A stretch of DNA of 64,000 nucleotides from Anaeramoeba flamelloides. Taxonomy: Eukaryota > Metamonada > Anaeramoebidae. Shown one piece after another: positions 11,564 through 23,218 of the stretch (positions are counted from its first letter, which is position 1; the number at the start of each line of letters is the position of its first letter). The notes under the pieces are model-generated. The model was not told the origin of the DNA. It saw only the letters and a program-made list of their open reading frames with translations, and made no database searches. The translations under genes and the position numbers were made by a program. The stretch is from contig JANTQA010000032.1 in assembly GCA_027625915.1 (NCBI GenBank), positions 11,036,001 through 11,100,000 on the forward strand. Reading direction: 5' to 3'.

Positions 11564-12463
11564 GCAATTTCTTTAAAACTTTGGGAAAAAAAAATTTAAA
11601 AAATCTATCGATGTAGTACTTTAAATAATAAAAATCAATGAGTTACAAACCAGAGTAAAAAAATGCTATTTTCTGATTGTTATAAAAATTGCCAGAAAGT
11701 TAGAAATTTTCGTTTAATTGTGGCTACTTCCTTAAAAAAATTTATTAAATTGGTTGTGCTTTACTTAAAAAGGTTCTTTATCCTGAGTTGTTTTAAAAGT
11801 TGATGGATGAGTTTACTAAATGGGAAATTGAAAAATAATTTTATTAAATAGATTTGAATTTTTCAAAATGATCAATTTATTTTTTTTCTCTTTCTGAGAA
11901 AAAATTTCCATTTTTATGTTTTTTATAATTTCATTTGATTGAGGATTCTTATCTTTTCCATTTTTGAACGAAAAACAGGTGATCAAACACATAAAAAGAT
12001 TTCATCTAAATTACTATGCTTTACTTTTGAGATGAATGAAAAAAACAAAATAAATCCCCAATTTTTTCCTATGGTTCCCAATTCACAATACATTTTCAGA
12101 AAAGTTATCTTTTTATTTTTTGCAAGTGACCAAATCATATTAAATTTAAGGTAGAGTTATGTATATCCTCAGACAAAAAATACTTGAAATTTTAGAAACT
12201 TTTCACAAAAAACTCAACAAATATTCAAAGAATTGAAAGACGATATATTTTGTTAACTTTCAGTTGGAGTTTTTCAAAATCTTCTACTTGATCAAAATCT
12301 TATTGTGATTTTCATTTTTTTTATCTATTTCTATCTCATATTTGGTAAAATAATATTTCTTTTTTAAAATAATTCTTTTTTTTTTTTTTTTTTTCTCCTT
12401 TTTCACTTACTTTAATTCTAACTGACCTTACTTTCTTTTTGTTCCTGATAAAACTAAAGAATT

Positions 12464-14340
12464 ATGGAAGTTACAAACGAAAACAACAAAAAAGTTTTAA
12501 AACAATTGACAGATCCAAAAAAAGTTTGGGAATTATTCCTTGCTTTGTGTGAAATTCCACGTGCCTCAGGAAACATGAAAGGAATTAGAGAAGCACTTCT
12601 TGGACATGCTAAAAAACTCAATTTTGAAGCAAAAACCGATGAAGTTGGCAACGTTCTCATCAAAATCCCAGCATCAAAAGGAAAAGAAAAAAAACCTTCT
12701 GTCTGTCTTCAAGGTCATATGGACATGTAAAAATCTTGTTTTTATTTATTTTTGGATTCTAAAACTCGATCTTGAGTCAGTCTCCTATTTAAAATTTACC
12801 TAATATTTTGCTTTTTTTTTTAAATATTTTATTTTTTTTTCTTCTTTTGAAAAAAAAAAAACATTTCTTCTAAATTTTAAACACTCGAACAAAATAACTA
12901 CTTGTCAAAATTGATCACTTTTCTTTTTAGGGTTGCTACCAAAGATGAAAATGTTGAATTTGATTTCGCAACTGATCCAATTACAACAAAAATTGACGGA
13001 GAATGGTTAACTGCAGAAGGAACAACACTTGGTGCAGACAACGGAATTGGAATTGCATTAGGATTAGCTCTTCTCGAAGAAGACTTCAAACATGGACCAC
13101 TTGAACTTCTATTTACTGTTGATGAAGAAACCACAATGGTATTTTAATTTTTTTTTTTTTATTTTTTTTTTTTTTTTTTTTTCTCTCTCTCTCTCTATAA
13201 AGAGATTATTCCTTCACTTTTTACAACCTTTCTAAAATTTTCGATATTTTAATCACCATACACAATACGAAACAAACTCAAAACCTTAAAAACATCAACA
13301 AAACTACTTTTTAGGAAGGAGCATTTAAAGTTGATCAAAATGGATTTATTAACTCCAAATATATGATCAACATTGATTCCGAAGAAGATGGAACAATTTG
13401 CTTTGGATCTGCGGGTGGATTTGAAAGAAATTTAAGGTTACCACTCAATGAAATTGAAAAGATACCAGAAGGAATGAAAAGAGTAGACTTGTATCTCCAT
13501 GAATTATTAGGAGGACACACCGGTGTTCAAATTCATGAAAACAGAGCCAATGCAATCAAATGGGTCTCAAGATTATTATTAGGCGTTGAAAACATTGACT
13601 ACTTACTTGCATCATTTACAGGAGGACACGCTAAAAATGCCATTCCATCCTCAGCTAAGGCCAGTTTCTTAGTGCCAGAAGAAAGTGTCAATGACTTTAA
13701 AGAAAGCATTAATGCAACCCACAAACATATCATGAAAGAATTTGAGGTTGTTGAAACCAAAGGTGTGATTTTGGAAGTTACAGATTCGGAAGAAGATGCT
13801 GAAAAGGTCTACGATCGAAAAACCACATTAAAATTCTTCCAATTCTTACTTGCCATCCCACATGGTGTCATTAGAATGAGCCCAGATGTTGAGGGTCTTG
13901 TTGAGTCTTCACAATCCGTTTCAATTGCCAAGATCGTCGATGAGGTTCTCGATGTCTTGATCTTTGCCCGTTCAAGCTCCCTCTCACAAATGCAATTATT
14001 GAAAGAAAAAATTAGAGCAATCGCAAGACTTTCTGGCGCTGATTACGTCGAACCAGAAGGATCAGACTTCCCACCCTGGCAACCACAACTCAGAAACAAT
14101 TTATTACTTGACATCATGAAGAAATCATATACTCAAGTATATAAAAAGGAACCTCACTGCTACGCCATCCATGCCGGTTTGGAATGCTCAATTATCCAAA
14201 GCTTCTACCAAGGAATGACACCATTATCAATCGGACCAACCATCATCAATCCACATACCACACAAGAATCTCTCCAAATTTCTACAGTTAATACCTCTTA
14301 TGAAGCCTTAAAGAAAACTTTAGAATTAATTGCTAAATAA
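12464..14340 (+). CDS. pepD: Aminoacyl-histidine dipeptidase (M20 family, PepD-like)
   Basis: A cytosolic dizinc peptidase that splits Xaa-His dipeptides; the family is mainly bacterial. Three exons (12464-12726, 12931-13138, 13315-14340) give 498 residues, close to the about 485 of E. coli PepD. Expected metal and catalytic residues are present: H85 and D87 in QGHMDM, D124 in LGADNGIG, the E153-E154 pair in FTVDEETTM, D178 in NIDSEEDG, and H471 in NPHTTQES. The HAGLEC motif of PepD is also present. Both junctions restore family motifs: exon 1/2 rebuilds HMDMVATKDEN and exon 2/3 rebuilds DEETTMEGAF. The donors are GTAAAA and GTATTT, and both acceptors end TTTTTAG. The first ATG gives a normal N-terminus. 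The bacterial-type enzyme with two spliceosomal introns suggests an old transfer that is now a resident gene. The neighbours give no pathway context. Confidence 0.95.
12727..12930 (+). other. Dipeptidase intron 1
   Basis: A 204-nt phase-2 intron with a GTAAAAATC donor and a TTCTTTTTAG acceptor. An in-frame TAA overlaps the donor. Splicing restores the conserved HMDMV metal-site segment. Confidence 0.9.
13139..13314 (+). other. Dipeptidase intron 2
   Basis: A 176-nt phase-0 intron with a GTATTTTAA donor, a long T-tract with a (CT)n run, and a CTACTTTTTAG acceptor. Splicing rebuilds the segment after the catalytic Glu pair. Confidence 0.9.
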
Positions 14341-15475
14341 ATTTGAGCCTTCTTGTCATTTGATTTCTTTTTGTTTCAATTTCTAATCACCATCAAAAAA
14401 CTTTTTTTTTTTTTTTTTTTTTTTTAATTGAAATAATCCTTATTCAAACTTTGAATCTCTTTTCAAAAATAAAAACCTCTTTTTGATCTTTCTAAATGAT
14501 TGATTCGTTAAAGTCTCAGTATATTTTTTATATTTTTTTATTTATTGTTTTTTTTTTTTATTTTTTATTTTTTTTTTTTTTTTATACTTTATTTTTTTTT
14601 AATTTTGGAAATTTGCACAATGAAATTAGAGAAAAAAACAGTTTTTTTACAGTTAAAGAGAATTTGAGTGTTAGGGATCTCAAAGAATTGAAATTTTGCA
14701 AATAAAGCGAAATTTTAACTAAACTCTTTTTCAAATAGTAGGGCACAGAAAATTTTCAAGAAATATTCATAATTGAATCAAATTAATTGTAGTATCATTC
14801 TAAAATATAAGAAACTCTTTAAAACATAAACAAAAAAACACTCAACTGAATAATTAAAAAATTATTGAAACAAAACAATAAGAATTAGAATTAAATATTT
14901 TAAAAATTGATGTGGGGTTCTATTTGAAATGAGAAATCTACTTTTGTTAATTGTAGGAAAAATATATAAATAAAATCGATTTAAACTGCTGAGAAGGTTA
15001 ATATAGGTTATATTTTCTTTACATATGTTTATAGTTCTTTAAAGGTCAAAATTTTGTTCTTTGGAATCTCATTTTATATATAAAGCCCTGACTCAATTCA
15101 AAAGGGTATTTTGTTGGAATTGTTTTTTTTTTTCTTTATTTTCTTTTTTCTTTGTTTCATATATCAATTTAATAACACTTTTTCTTTGTCAATTCTTAAA
15201 ATATGGTTGATTCAAAATCAAACTTAAACCCTTTAAATTTTTATACTGGTTAAATTATTTCCAGATTTGTTTCTTCTTATCTTGTTTTTTCATTATTAAC
15301 TGTTCAATATCGATAAATAAAAAAAAAAAAAAAAATGAAAAAATGAAAAATTAAAAGGAAAATCACCAAGAAGTAATTATCTTATTAAAAATAAAATTCA
15401 ATAGTATTAGTGATTTGAGAGGTGTGCATTTTTGCTTGAAAAGGGGTTTGTAATTGTTAAAATAACCCAAGTAAT

Positions 15476-16160
15476 CACAACAAGGATAAAATAAATTCTG
15501 AAAATTAAAGTCAGAACTTCTAATTTTATTCCATTTATACATTTTTTCGAAAATATTTTTTCAAAGTTATGATAATTTTATATAATTAAGAAAAGATAGC
15601 AATTAAACCCAATAAGATTCCAATTCCAATTTAGTCAAAATTATCAAATTTCAAAAAAAAACACCTATTTTTCGTGTCTTTTTTTATTGTTATTAGTTAG
15701 CATGAATGTAATTTATTGGAACTTTAAGTAAGAAAAAAGAATAAATGTTAAAGAAAGTTGTAGAAAACAATAGGGAATGTATATTAAAACTTAAATATCG
15801 AAAAAAAAAATAATAGTTTTTTTTATCTTTTTGGAAAATTTTTTATTATTTTATTTTGTGATATACTTTGAAAGAAATATTTGATATTATTTTAAAATTG
15901 AAAAATATGTTTATTTTTAGACTCTTAAAAAAATGAGCATAATCTCTTCACTAAGTGAAATAAAAATATCAAAAATTTCACAATTAAAAAAGAAAAAAAT
16001 ATTACTGAAAATTTTCATTTTTTTTTCAATTTCCATTAATCTCAATTTAAATTGTAAACTCGATACAACATTATTATGTAGAATAATGTTTATTGTATGA
16101 TTTTATTTCAAAAACGCCAAATTTAGAGATATTGTTTTTTTTTAAATTTTCCAAGTTGTG
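15476..16160. mobile_element. CACTA-like element E5 (old copy)
   Basis: A 685-bp diverged copy of the E1-E3 family in the same orientation as E2 and E3. The ends are CACAACAAGGATAAAA and TTTTCCAAGTTGTG, against CACTACAAGGAAAA and TTTTCCTTGTAGTG in intact copies. Internal landmarks (TTTCAAAGTTATGATAATTT, an AACACCTATTTT block, AAGAATAAATGTTAAAG, and TGTTTATTTTTAGACT) occur in the same order as in E2. Confidence 0.65.
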
Positions 16161-16694
16161 ATGTGGAGAATTTGTGATGCAAATTAAATGAGTTTTTCTT
16201 TTTTCTAATCAGAGTATAAACTAAATGATCTAATAAAAAGAACATACATAATAATTATAGATCTTATTTATTTTTTTTATAAACTTTTTACTTTTGGAAT
16301 TTTCAGTAAATAATTATTCATAACAACAAAATAATCGGATATTATTTCTGAAAGTTTAGCAAAAAAAAATGAAAAAAAAATAACTAATTTGCTGGAGATA
16401 TTTATATTGGTTATTTTCTTTGTAAAAAGATCTTTCTTCAATGATAATCTATGAATATAATGTATTATTGAATTTTTCAAATTTGTTAGATTGTTTTTAT
16501 TTTTTTCTTAATTTTTCCTTCAAGATTTTGAAAAATAACTCATGCAATTTGATTCATAGTTTTCGATTATGAGTAAGATATTTTTCTTTCTTGGTGTTAT
16601 ATACAGCAACCTATCAAGAAAATTATATTAATAATTTTCCTAAATTCAATTAATTAAGTGAGATATTTTTCAACTCGAAATTTTAAATCATGAA

Positions 16695-17102
16695 CATTCT
16701 GAAAAAAAAGTGAAAGACGTTTTTTAATTGGGAAAATTACTATAAATTCAAAGTTAGATCAATTAATAAAAGAATAAATAAATAAATAATGTCAAAATGA
16801 AGGATTTCGACACAATAACAGTTTTTTTAATACTACCTTTTTGATGGGTTTTTTTTTGATTGATTAATTATTAAAAATTTGTTGAAAAAATTGACTATTT
16901 TTGATATATATACGAAAACACACAAACAATTTTGATAATCAAGTGGATTTAAATAGTATTTGTTGGTTTGATTGAAAATTATATAATGGATTATGATTTG
17001 AAGTTAATTGGTTTCTTCTTATAATTGATTTTACTTTTCGTTTTCAGGTTCTATTAATGTTACCAATGAAAAACCACACTTCACTTTTTTTCTAGAACAG
17101 TG
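16695..17102. mobile_element. F1-family element, inverted copy
   Basis: About 408 bp, ends CATTCTGAAAAAAAAGTGAA and TTCACTTTTTTTCTAGAACA. The internal blocks run in reverse relative to 6471 and 8529, for example AAAAATTGACTATTTTTGAT and TTGGTTTCTTCTTATAATTG. No coding frame is seen. Confidence 0.6.
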
Positions 17103-17416
17103 ATAACCCACTCTTGAAATTTGTGGTAAAAGAGTAGATTTTTTCAAAAATTTCAGGCTTTTTTTTCAAACCAATCATCATTTTTAATTGATAAGTAAAA
17201 CTTTTTTACTACTTTTTTTGTTTATTGATTTTTTAGAAAATTTTGATAATAAAAATTATTAATACGAATTATACCCAATAACAACAAAGTTCAATCTATA
17301 ACTTCCCCGCCTTAGAAGATAATCACTTCGTAGTCACACAAAAGTAGAATAAACACTCACATTAAAAAAATACTTTTGTAAAAAATCCTACCCTTCAAAG
17401 AGATAACATCTGTTGA

Positions 17417-18132
17417 CTGTTGAGAGAAAAATGTTGGAAAGAGAAAAATATTTGGACAGCAATTTTAATTTTGAACATTACTGAAAATGATATTTAATTT
17501 CTTTCCTTTATGAAATAAATAAAGAAAATAACCATAATCTAATTACCAGAATATGGATTTATGTAATTCTACTTTTTCAAAACCTTATCTTTTATAATCT
17601 AAAGCAAGTTTAAAAATTACCATTTTCAGAATTATTGATAAATTCAAATAGATGTTTTACAATTTTTAGTTCATTTTTCATTTTCATTTTGTTATATTTT
17701 GTACTTAGAATACCTTTAAAGTATTTTATTCTTTTAAATATTAAGAAACATAGGAAATTAGTTGGCCCTTTATAAATTCTTTTTCAAGAACTGTTTTTTA
17801 AGGAATACTAAGAAAATAGAATTTACCGAAGATTTAAACAAAAATGGAAATTGAACTAAAAATTGTTTGTGCTTTTTTTGAATTTATCAGTAATAATAAA
17901 CTTTACTAATACTTGGATTTTTGTTAAAATAGCATGATCTAATTTAGTTATCAACCAACCAAAACAGTATTCTATGCACACCACATATTAATGAACTTGT
18001 AACATATTTAAACCTGAATTTATATAAAATTCACTTAGTTATCAATAGGATTTGATTTTCAATTTTACTAATGTTCCCAATTAAAAATTGTGTCCAACCA
18101 TTTTTCTGTGTCCAACATTTTTCTCTCAACAG
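17417..18132. mobile_element. F2 inverted-repeat element, 716 bp
   Basis: The outermost 22 bp form a perfect inverted repeat (17417-17438 and 18111-18132; it begins CTGTTGAGAGAAAAATGTTG). Imperfect pairing continues to about 75 bp inward, including a TTGGACA..AATTTTAATT..GAACATTA block. That inner block resembles the CATTGGGAACAA block of F1, so F1 and F2 may be related. The interior is non-coding. Confidence 0.7.
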
Positions 18133-18429
18133 TAAACCAAAAAACTCAAAAAAAGAAAAGTGAATTATTTTTTCAAAAAGAAATTTTTCTTCAAGATCTC
18201 AAAAAAAAAAAAAAAAATATTACTCAAGAAAAGTTGTCCATAGGGTTTTGTTCAAATCTCATAAAATAATCATAATTCCCGAACTTGACAAAATCTTTCT
18301 GTAAAAGATCATTTTTTTTTTTCTATTGTTTTGGATCAAACAAAAGGAATTCTTTGTTAAAAAAAAAAAAAATAAATACGTTTCCAAACAACGAGCCAAA
18401 CACAATTCAAAAATTTCTAACGATCCAAT

Positions 18430-20664
18430 ATGAATTCCTTCCAAGTCCAAAACGCAAGCAGTACAAATAACTTTAACAACTCTAATTTTTTTAATTGTTC
18501 TGAAAAATTTGAAATTTTACCGAGAGAAACAGATGTTTCTCAAAATAAATCTAAGACACCAACCAATTTGTATCTTTCAAAAATTAATGAAAAATCAACT
18601 TGCCTTTCTTCGCTTGTTGATAGAAAAAAAAAAAAACCTATCAAGGTAAAACAAAATTTTTAATCACAGAAAAAAAAATATTTCTTTTTGAAATGAAACA
18701 ACAAAAAAACCAAAGACAAATACATTTTGTGTTTTGTGATCAAGAATCAAATACTCATCAAAAAGCAAAAAAAAAAACAAACAACCTATCTCTTTCTTTC
18801 CAAAAACAATTTTTTTGTGACAAAAAAAAAAAAACAACAAACTCACCAATAGAAATTTCGTACACTTAAAGAAGCAATAGAAAAAAATTCGTTTCTTGAT
18901 GTCGAAAACCAAATGGGCAATGGGTTCCAACCAAATGTAGTTGATCGAAAAGGGCATAGTTGTTTGTACTATGCATGCTCTCAGGGCAATCTAGAAATGA
19001 TCAAATACTTTTTAGGGTATGAAAGCAGCAAAACGATCAATAACAAGCAAAATTATGAAAGCTTTCTTAAGGGGATTAAAAAAGGCCACTCGGGGGTAGT
19101 TGACCTGTTCCACGAGAAGGGCTTAAGTCCTTATCAAAAGACAAGAAACGGCGAGACTGCGCTCCATATCGGGTGTCTTTTTGGGAGTGTGGGTGTTGTC
19201 AAAAAATTGTTAGAACATAATTATTCGATAGTTTCTGTTGACAAAAACAAAAACACGCCATTGATGAGTGCGTGTAAGAAGGGCAAAGCTGAAATTGTTG
19301 AACTATTATTGTCTCAAAAGGAGGATTGTAAAGTCAACGCATCGAATCTTCAGGGAGAAACGGCGTTAATTCTTGGGAGCAAATATGGCCATGCCAGCGT
19401 GGTTCATTTGTTAATCAAGCACGGATCCAAATTGATGAGCAAAACGAAGAGCAATTCAAACTCTCTTTATGAGGCGTCCAAAAATGGACATGTAAAAGTT
19501 GTGGGCGAATTATTAAAAAACGGGGCCTATGTTGACAGTGTGGTTGATGGGTGGACCAGCTTATTAATAGCATGCCAAAATGGCTCTTTAGAAATTGCCC
19601 AAAGGCTGTTACAATACGGATCCAACGTTACTTATTCAGAACCCGAATACGGGTTTACTGCTTTATTCGTTGCCATTGAGAATGGGCACTTCGAAATCGT
19701 TCAAGAACTACTCAATTTTTCTCAAAGTGAAACCAATTCAGAAACAAACGTTTTACTTGATCAAGTAAGCCTTTCAGAAGAAACCCCATTGCACTTAGCC
19801 GCCACAAATGGAAATTTGGAGATCATAAAACTGTTAATCGATTCAGGATCAAACCTTGAATCCAAGGACGATTGTGATTTAACCCCTTTAATGTGTGCTG
19901 TAGAAAATGATGACGAGGAAGCTGTTTTACTACTTCTTAATAATGGCGCCAAGATTACTGAAAATGATAGTTTCCAAATAGAATATCTTGAAAATTTGAA
20001 AATCAAAAAATTATTGCAGAATTATCATCAAATATGTCTCGATTTTTTAGATTTATTTAATTCTCAAGAAAATTGCGATTATTTGATTACAAATAATTAT
20101 TCTCAAAAAATTGGAATCCATTCTTCTTTAGTTGAATGTAGACTCGAAGATTCAACGGATAATTTAATTACTGAATTCAAATGCCACCAAAAATCAGATT
20201 TAGAATTATATTTCAAATGGGTTTATTCTGGTTTAATGGATAATGACAACGAGAGGCAATTACACATCATTGACAAAATTAATTCAAATTTAAACATTAA
20301 CACCAAACAAAAATCTGGCAAATTTGCCATTCAAAATGATTATGAAAAATTATTTCACATTAATTCTTCAAAAAATTTCATTTTAACCACAAGCAATGAA
20401 AATATCCCAGTTCACAAATTTATTCTCCAGGCCAGAAGCAAAATGTTTCAAGGCCTATTCTTAAGCGTTCCCAATTTATCCCAAATAAATGACCATTCCA
20501 AAACTTCTTTACAATCAATCAAATGCTTTATCAAATATTTATATACAGACAAATTCGATAATGACTTAAACAATAATCAACTCCATGAACTTGAAAATGC
20601 TCAAGAATATTTCCAATTAAGCCAAAAGTCTCTTTTGGATTATTTATTAGATTCAAAATTTTAG
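18430..20664 (+). CDS. Ankyrin-repeat and BTB-domain protein
   Basis: A protein-interaction scaffold; proteins of this build often serve as substrate adaptors for Cullin-3 ubiquitin ligases. Two exons (18430-18645 and 18853-20664) give 675 residues. Exon 1 encodes a polar N/S-rich leader ending in a basic run. The junction is phase 0 (donor GTAAAAC, acceptor ACCAATAG) and adds the helix LKEAIEKNSFLDVENQ in front of the first ATG of the long frame. About ten ankyrin repeats cover residues 75-460 (for example GETALHIGCLFGSVGVVKKL and ETPLHLAATNGNLEIIKLLI). A weak BTB-like segment (about 462-560) is followed by a clearer BTB fold (about 570-675; NIPVHKFILQARSKMFQGLF). The ankyrin half is visibly richer in G and C than the BTB half. 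The substrate is unknown. The leader exon is less certain than the body. Confidence 0.88.
18646..18852 (+). other. Intron of the ankyrin-BTB gene
   Basis: A 207-nt phase-0 intron with a GTAAAAC donor and a CACCAATAG acceptor. Its length matches the dipeptidase introns. The alternative AG at 18880 would put the ankyrin frame out of phase. Confidence 0.75.
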
Positions 20665-21149
20665 AAAAAAAAATTTTTTTTTTTTAGATTTCTTTTTTAT
20701 TAGAGGTAAAAAAAAGATGAAAAACGATCAGATTGATTTTTTTTTATTCTTTTTTTTTTTTTTAGGAATTATACGATTTAACGAAAGGTGAAAATATTGA
20801 TTTTTAAAAATTCAAAAAAAAATTTTTTTAGAATTGTTTGAAGTGCTGAAATTTTTTTCTTTTTTTAAAAAAAAAAAAAAGAAAAGTAAACAGTTCTAAA
20901 AGAATTTTTTTTTTATATTTTATTTTTTTTACAAAACTTTACTTTTATCCAAATTTCAAATTAACTTTTTTTTATTTGATTTTTGGAAAAATATGTATAT
21001 TGACAATATAATCTTTTTAGTAAATTCATTTTTGATTTTTAGTGTTCGTTTTTTTATTTTTAGTTTTAATATTTTATCTTGTTAATTTAGATCAAAAACT
21101 TGACAGATCACATCGCCATTTTAAAAAAGTGTGATCATTTTTTAAAGAA

Positions 21150-22450
21150 CCAATTAAAACGCATCTCAGGGAGTAAGTACATTTTAGCATTTTTGAAAAT
21201 TTTAATTGCATCAACCTTACTTTAAAAAGATTTTTTGTTATATAATGGGATATTGAAACTTTGAAACCAAAATACCACACACCTTTTCTATTTGTGAAAG
21301 GTAACAAACCCAAATTAATTCAGAGTTGAATCTTTAAATTTTCAATTTTTTGAACAGTTATTTGATCAAATTCTGGGATTTATGAACTCTTGGTTTTGGA
21401 TCAAGAAATAGGTGTTTATACAAATATGTGGAATTACTAAAATAACTTGCTAATGAAAGAAATAAACTAACTCTATAGTGTTTTAACAAATCTTTTACTT
21501 CAAAAGGAAAACCAAACAAGAAAGATCACCTTTCGAAGGAAATTTGTTGAAAGCAAGAAGGAAATAAATAAAAAAAAACAAACAAAATTTATTTTCCAAG
21601 TAAATCTTTTTTAACTTCTTAACTTGTTTTAGTCTAAACAAGTCATAATCTTGAAATCTTGACCACATTATTTTTTGTATTACTATTTTACAAAATATTT
21701 TTTTTTACAATTTGTTTTCAAAAATTTTTTTTCAAATATTTTTTTTCAAATATTTTTTTCAAACTAAGTCATAGATAAAAAAGAGAATTATATCAAAGAT
21801 TAAATTAAAAGAACTATATTATGGAAATTAAAAAACAAGGATAAAAAGATTCTAATTGAATAAAAAAAATAATTCAACAATATGAAGGAAACAAGATACA
21901 GAAAAATTTTGGGTTTGTCAAAAAACAAATAAAAATAAAATCAAACAAATTCATTCAATAAATTTTTATTTCACAAACATAATTCAAAAAAAAATACCTA
22001 CATTTCTTGAAAGATATATATAAGGTATTCCCAAAAAAGTTTGACATTTTTTTTATATTTAATAAAAAATAATCTTTTTTAGTGAGAGTATTCATTAATT
22101 GACAATACCATATTAAGTGTATTGTTAATAGAGGTTGAATCAACGACGATGGTATTAATCTCAAAATTTGTTTGTTGGGAAATTTCCAAAAAATGAAAAA
22201 CAAAAAGAGAACTTTTTTTGGTGAAAACAAAACACCATCAATATAAATAAAAAAACGGGTAATAGAATCAGGATATAATTTATTTTTCAAACAATAAATT
22301 AAATGTATGAGATTTTGAATTCTATTGAAAATTTTGTTCAGATTAAACAAGTTATGAAAACAATTGATTCAATCAAAAAAAAATAATACACACCAATTTT
22401 CACCCCAAAAAATATCAGATAAAATCGAATATCATAAATGTTAATATCAT
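21150..22450. repeat. Dispersed repeat R-A, copy A
   Basis: Collinear by eye with 28340-28745 and then with 30440-30990. Landmarks are GGGAGTAAGTACATTTTA, TTTGAAACCAAAATACCA, a GGTTTTGGATC block, ACCAAACAAGAAAGATCACC, and at the far end ACCAATTTTCACCCCAAAAA. A third copy begins at 63621. The family has no open frame and no recognised termini. Confidence 0.6.
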
Positions 22451-23020
22451 TTATTCATGTAATAAAATACTAAGAAAGAATTGTATTATTATCAAGAATA
22501 AATAAACAGTAATTAATGATTTTTTTTTATTTAAAAACTTTTTGGAAGATTCAGTTTAATCAAGACATTTTACAATAACTTTAATTTTTTTGGGACTGGT
22601 TGAATTCAGGAATTAAATAAAAATAGGAATTTTAAATTCATTTTGTGAATTTTTTTGAAATAGGAAGTAATAGTCTAATAAAAAAATTTTTTAAATAATT
22701 TTTTTTTATTCAGAATTAAAAATAAAACCGAGAAAAAGAAGAAGGAACTATATAAAATTTTTAGTTTTGATCAATAAATAAATGATTTTTTTTTCTTACA
22801 ATATTTTTTTCCCATTGATATTGATTTTTATCATTTTAATTGGTATTAAAATATATTGATTTAGAAAATATCAACACCCCTTATTTTGTTAAAAATTAAT
22901 TTGTTTGGTTATGATAATTTTTTGAAAAAATCAGTTTCACATAAAATCAGGAAAAAGACAATATGAAAAATGTTTATACTATTTTAATTAAAAAAATTTT
23001 TCAAAATATGTACCAAAGTA

Positions 23021-23218
23021 TAAAGTCAGTTCCACTTTTAAGGCAAAAACTGCTACAGAATTTAAGGCACAAAAAAATCCTAAATTAAGGCACAAAATTT
23101 AGATTCTAGTAAAATAATTTTTAAAAAAAAAATTACAAATTTTGTGCATTAATATTATATTTTTATTGCGCCTTAAATTTCGTTGAAATTTTGTACCTTA
23201 AAAGTGGAACTGACTATA
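23021..23218. mobile_element. MITE M1 copy
   Basis: A 198-bp near-palindromic element with ends TAAAGTCAGTTCCACTTTTA and TAAAAGTGGAACTGACTATA and internal repeated GGCACAAAA units. It is moderately diverged from the 201-bp copies further right. Confidence 0.75.

Larger units (their letters stand above)
9190..12463. other. Gene-free spacer upstream of the dipeptidase
   Basis: I see no gene. Small open frames (9559-9741, 9883-10074, 11939-12154) lack domains and use poor or non-ATG starts. The spacer holds one M3 element and one short hairpin element, listed separately. Confidence 0.6.
14341..18429. other. Gene-free repeat-rich spacer
   Basis: No gene is supported. Three inverted-repeat elements are listed separately (15476-16160, 16695-17102 and 17417-18132). 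The remaining open frames are homopolymer-driven. Confidence 0.6.

Noticed and set aside
13139-13147. Reading through GTATTTTAA as the C-terminus of a short dipeptidase
   Set aside because: It would cut the enzyme in the middle of the catalytic motif; the downstream exon continues the family alignment in phase.
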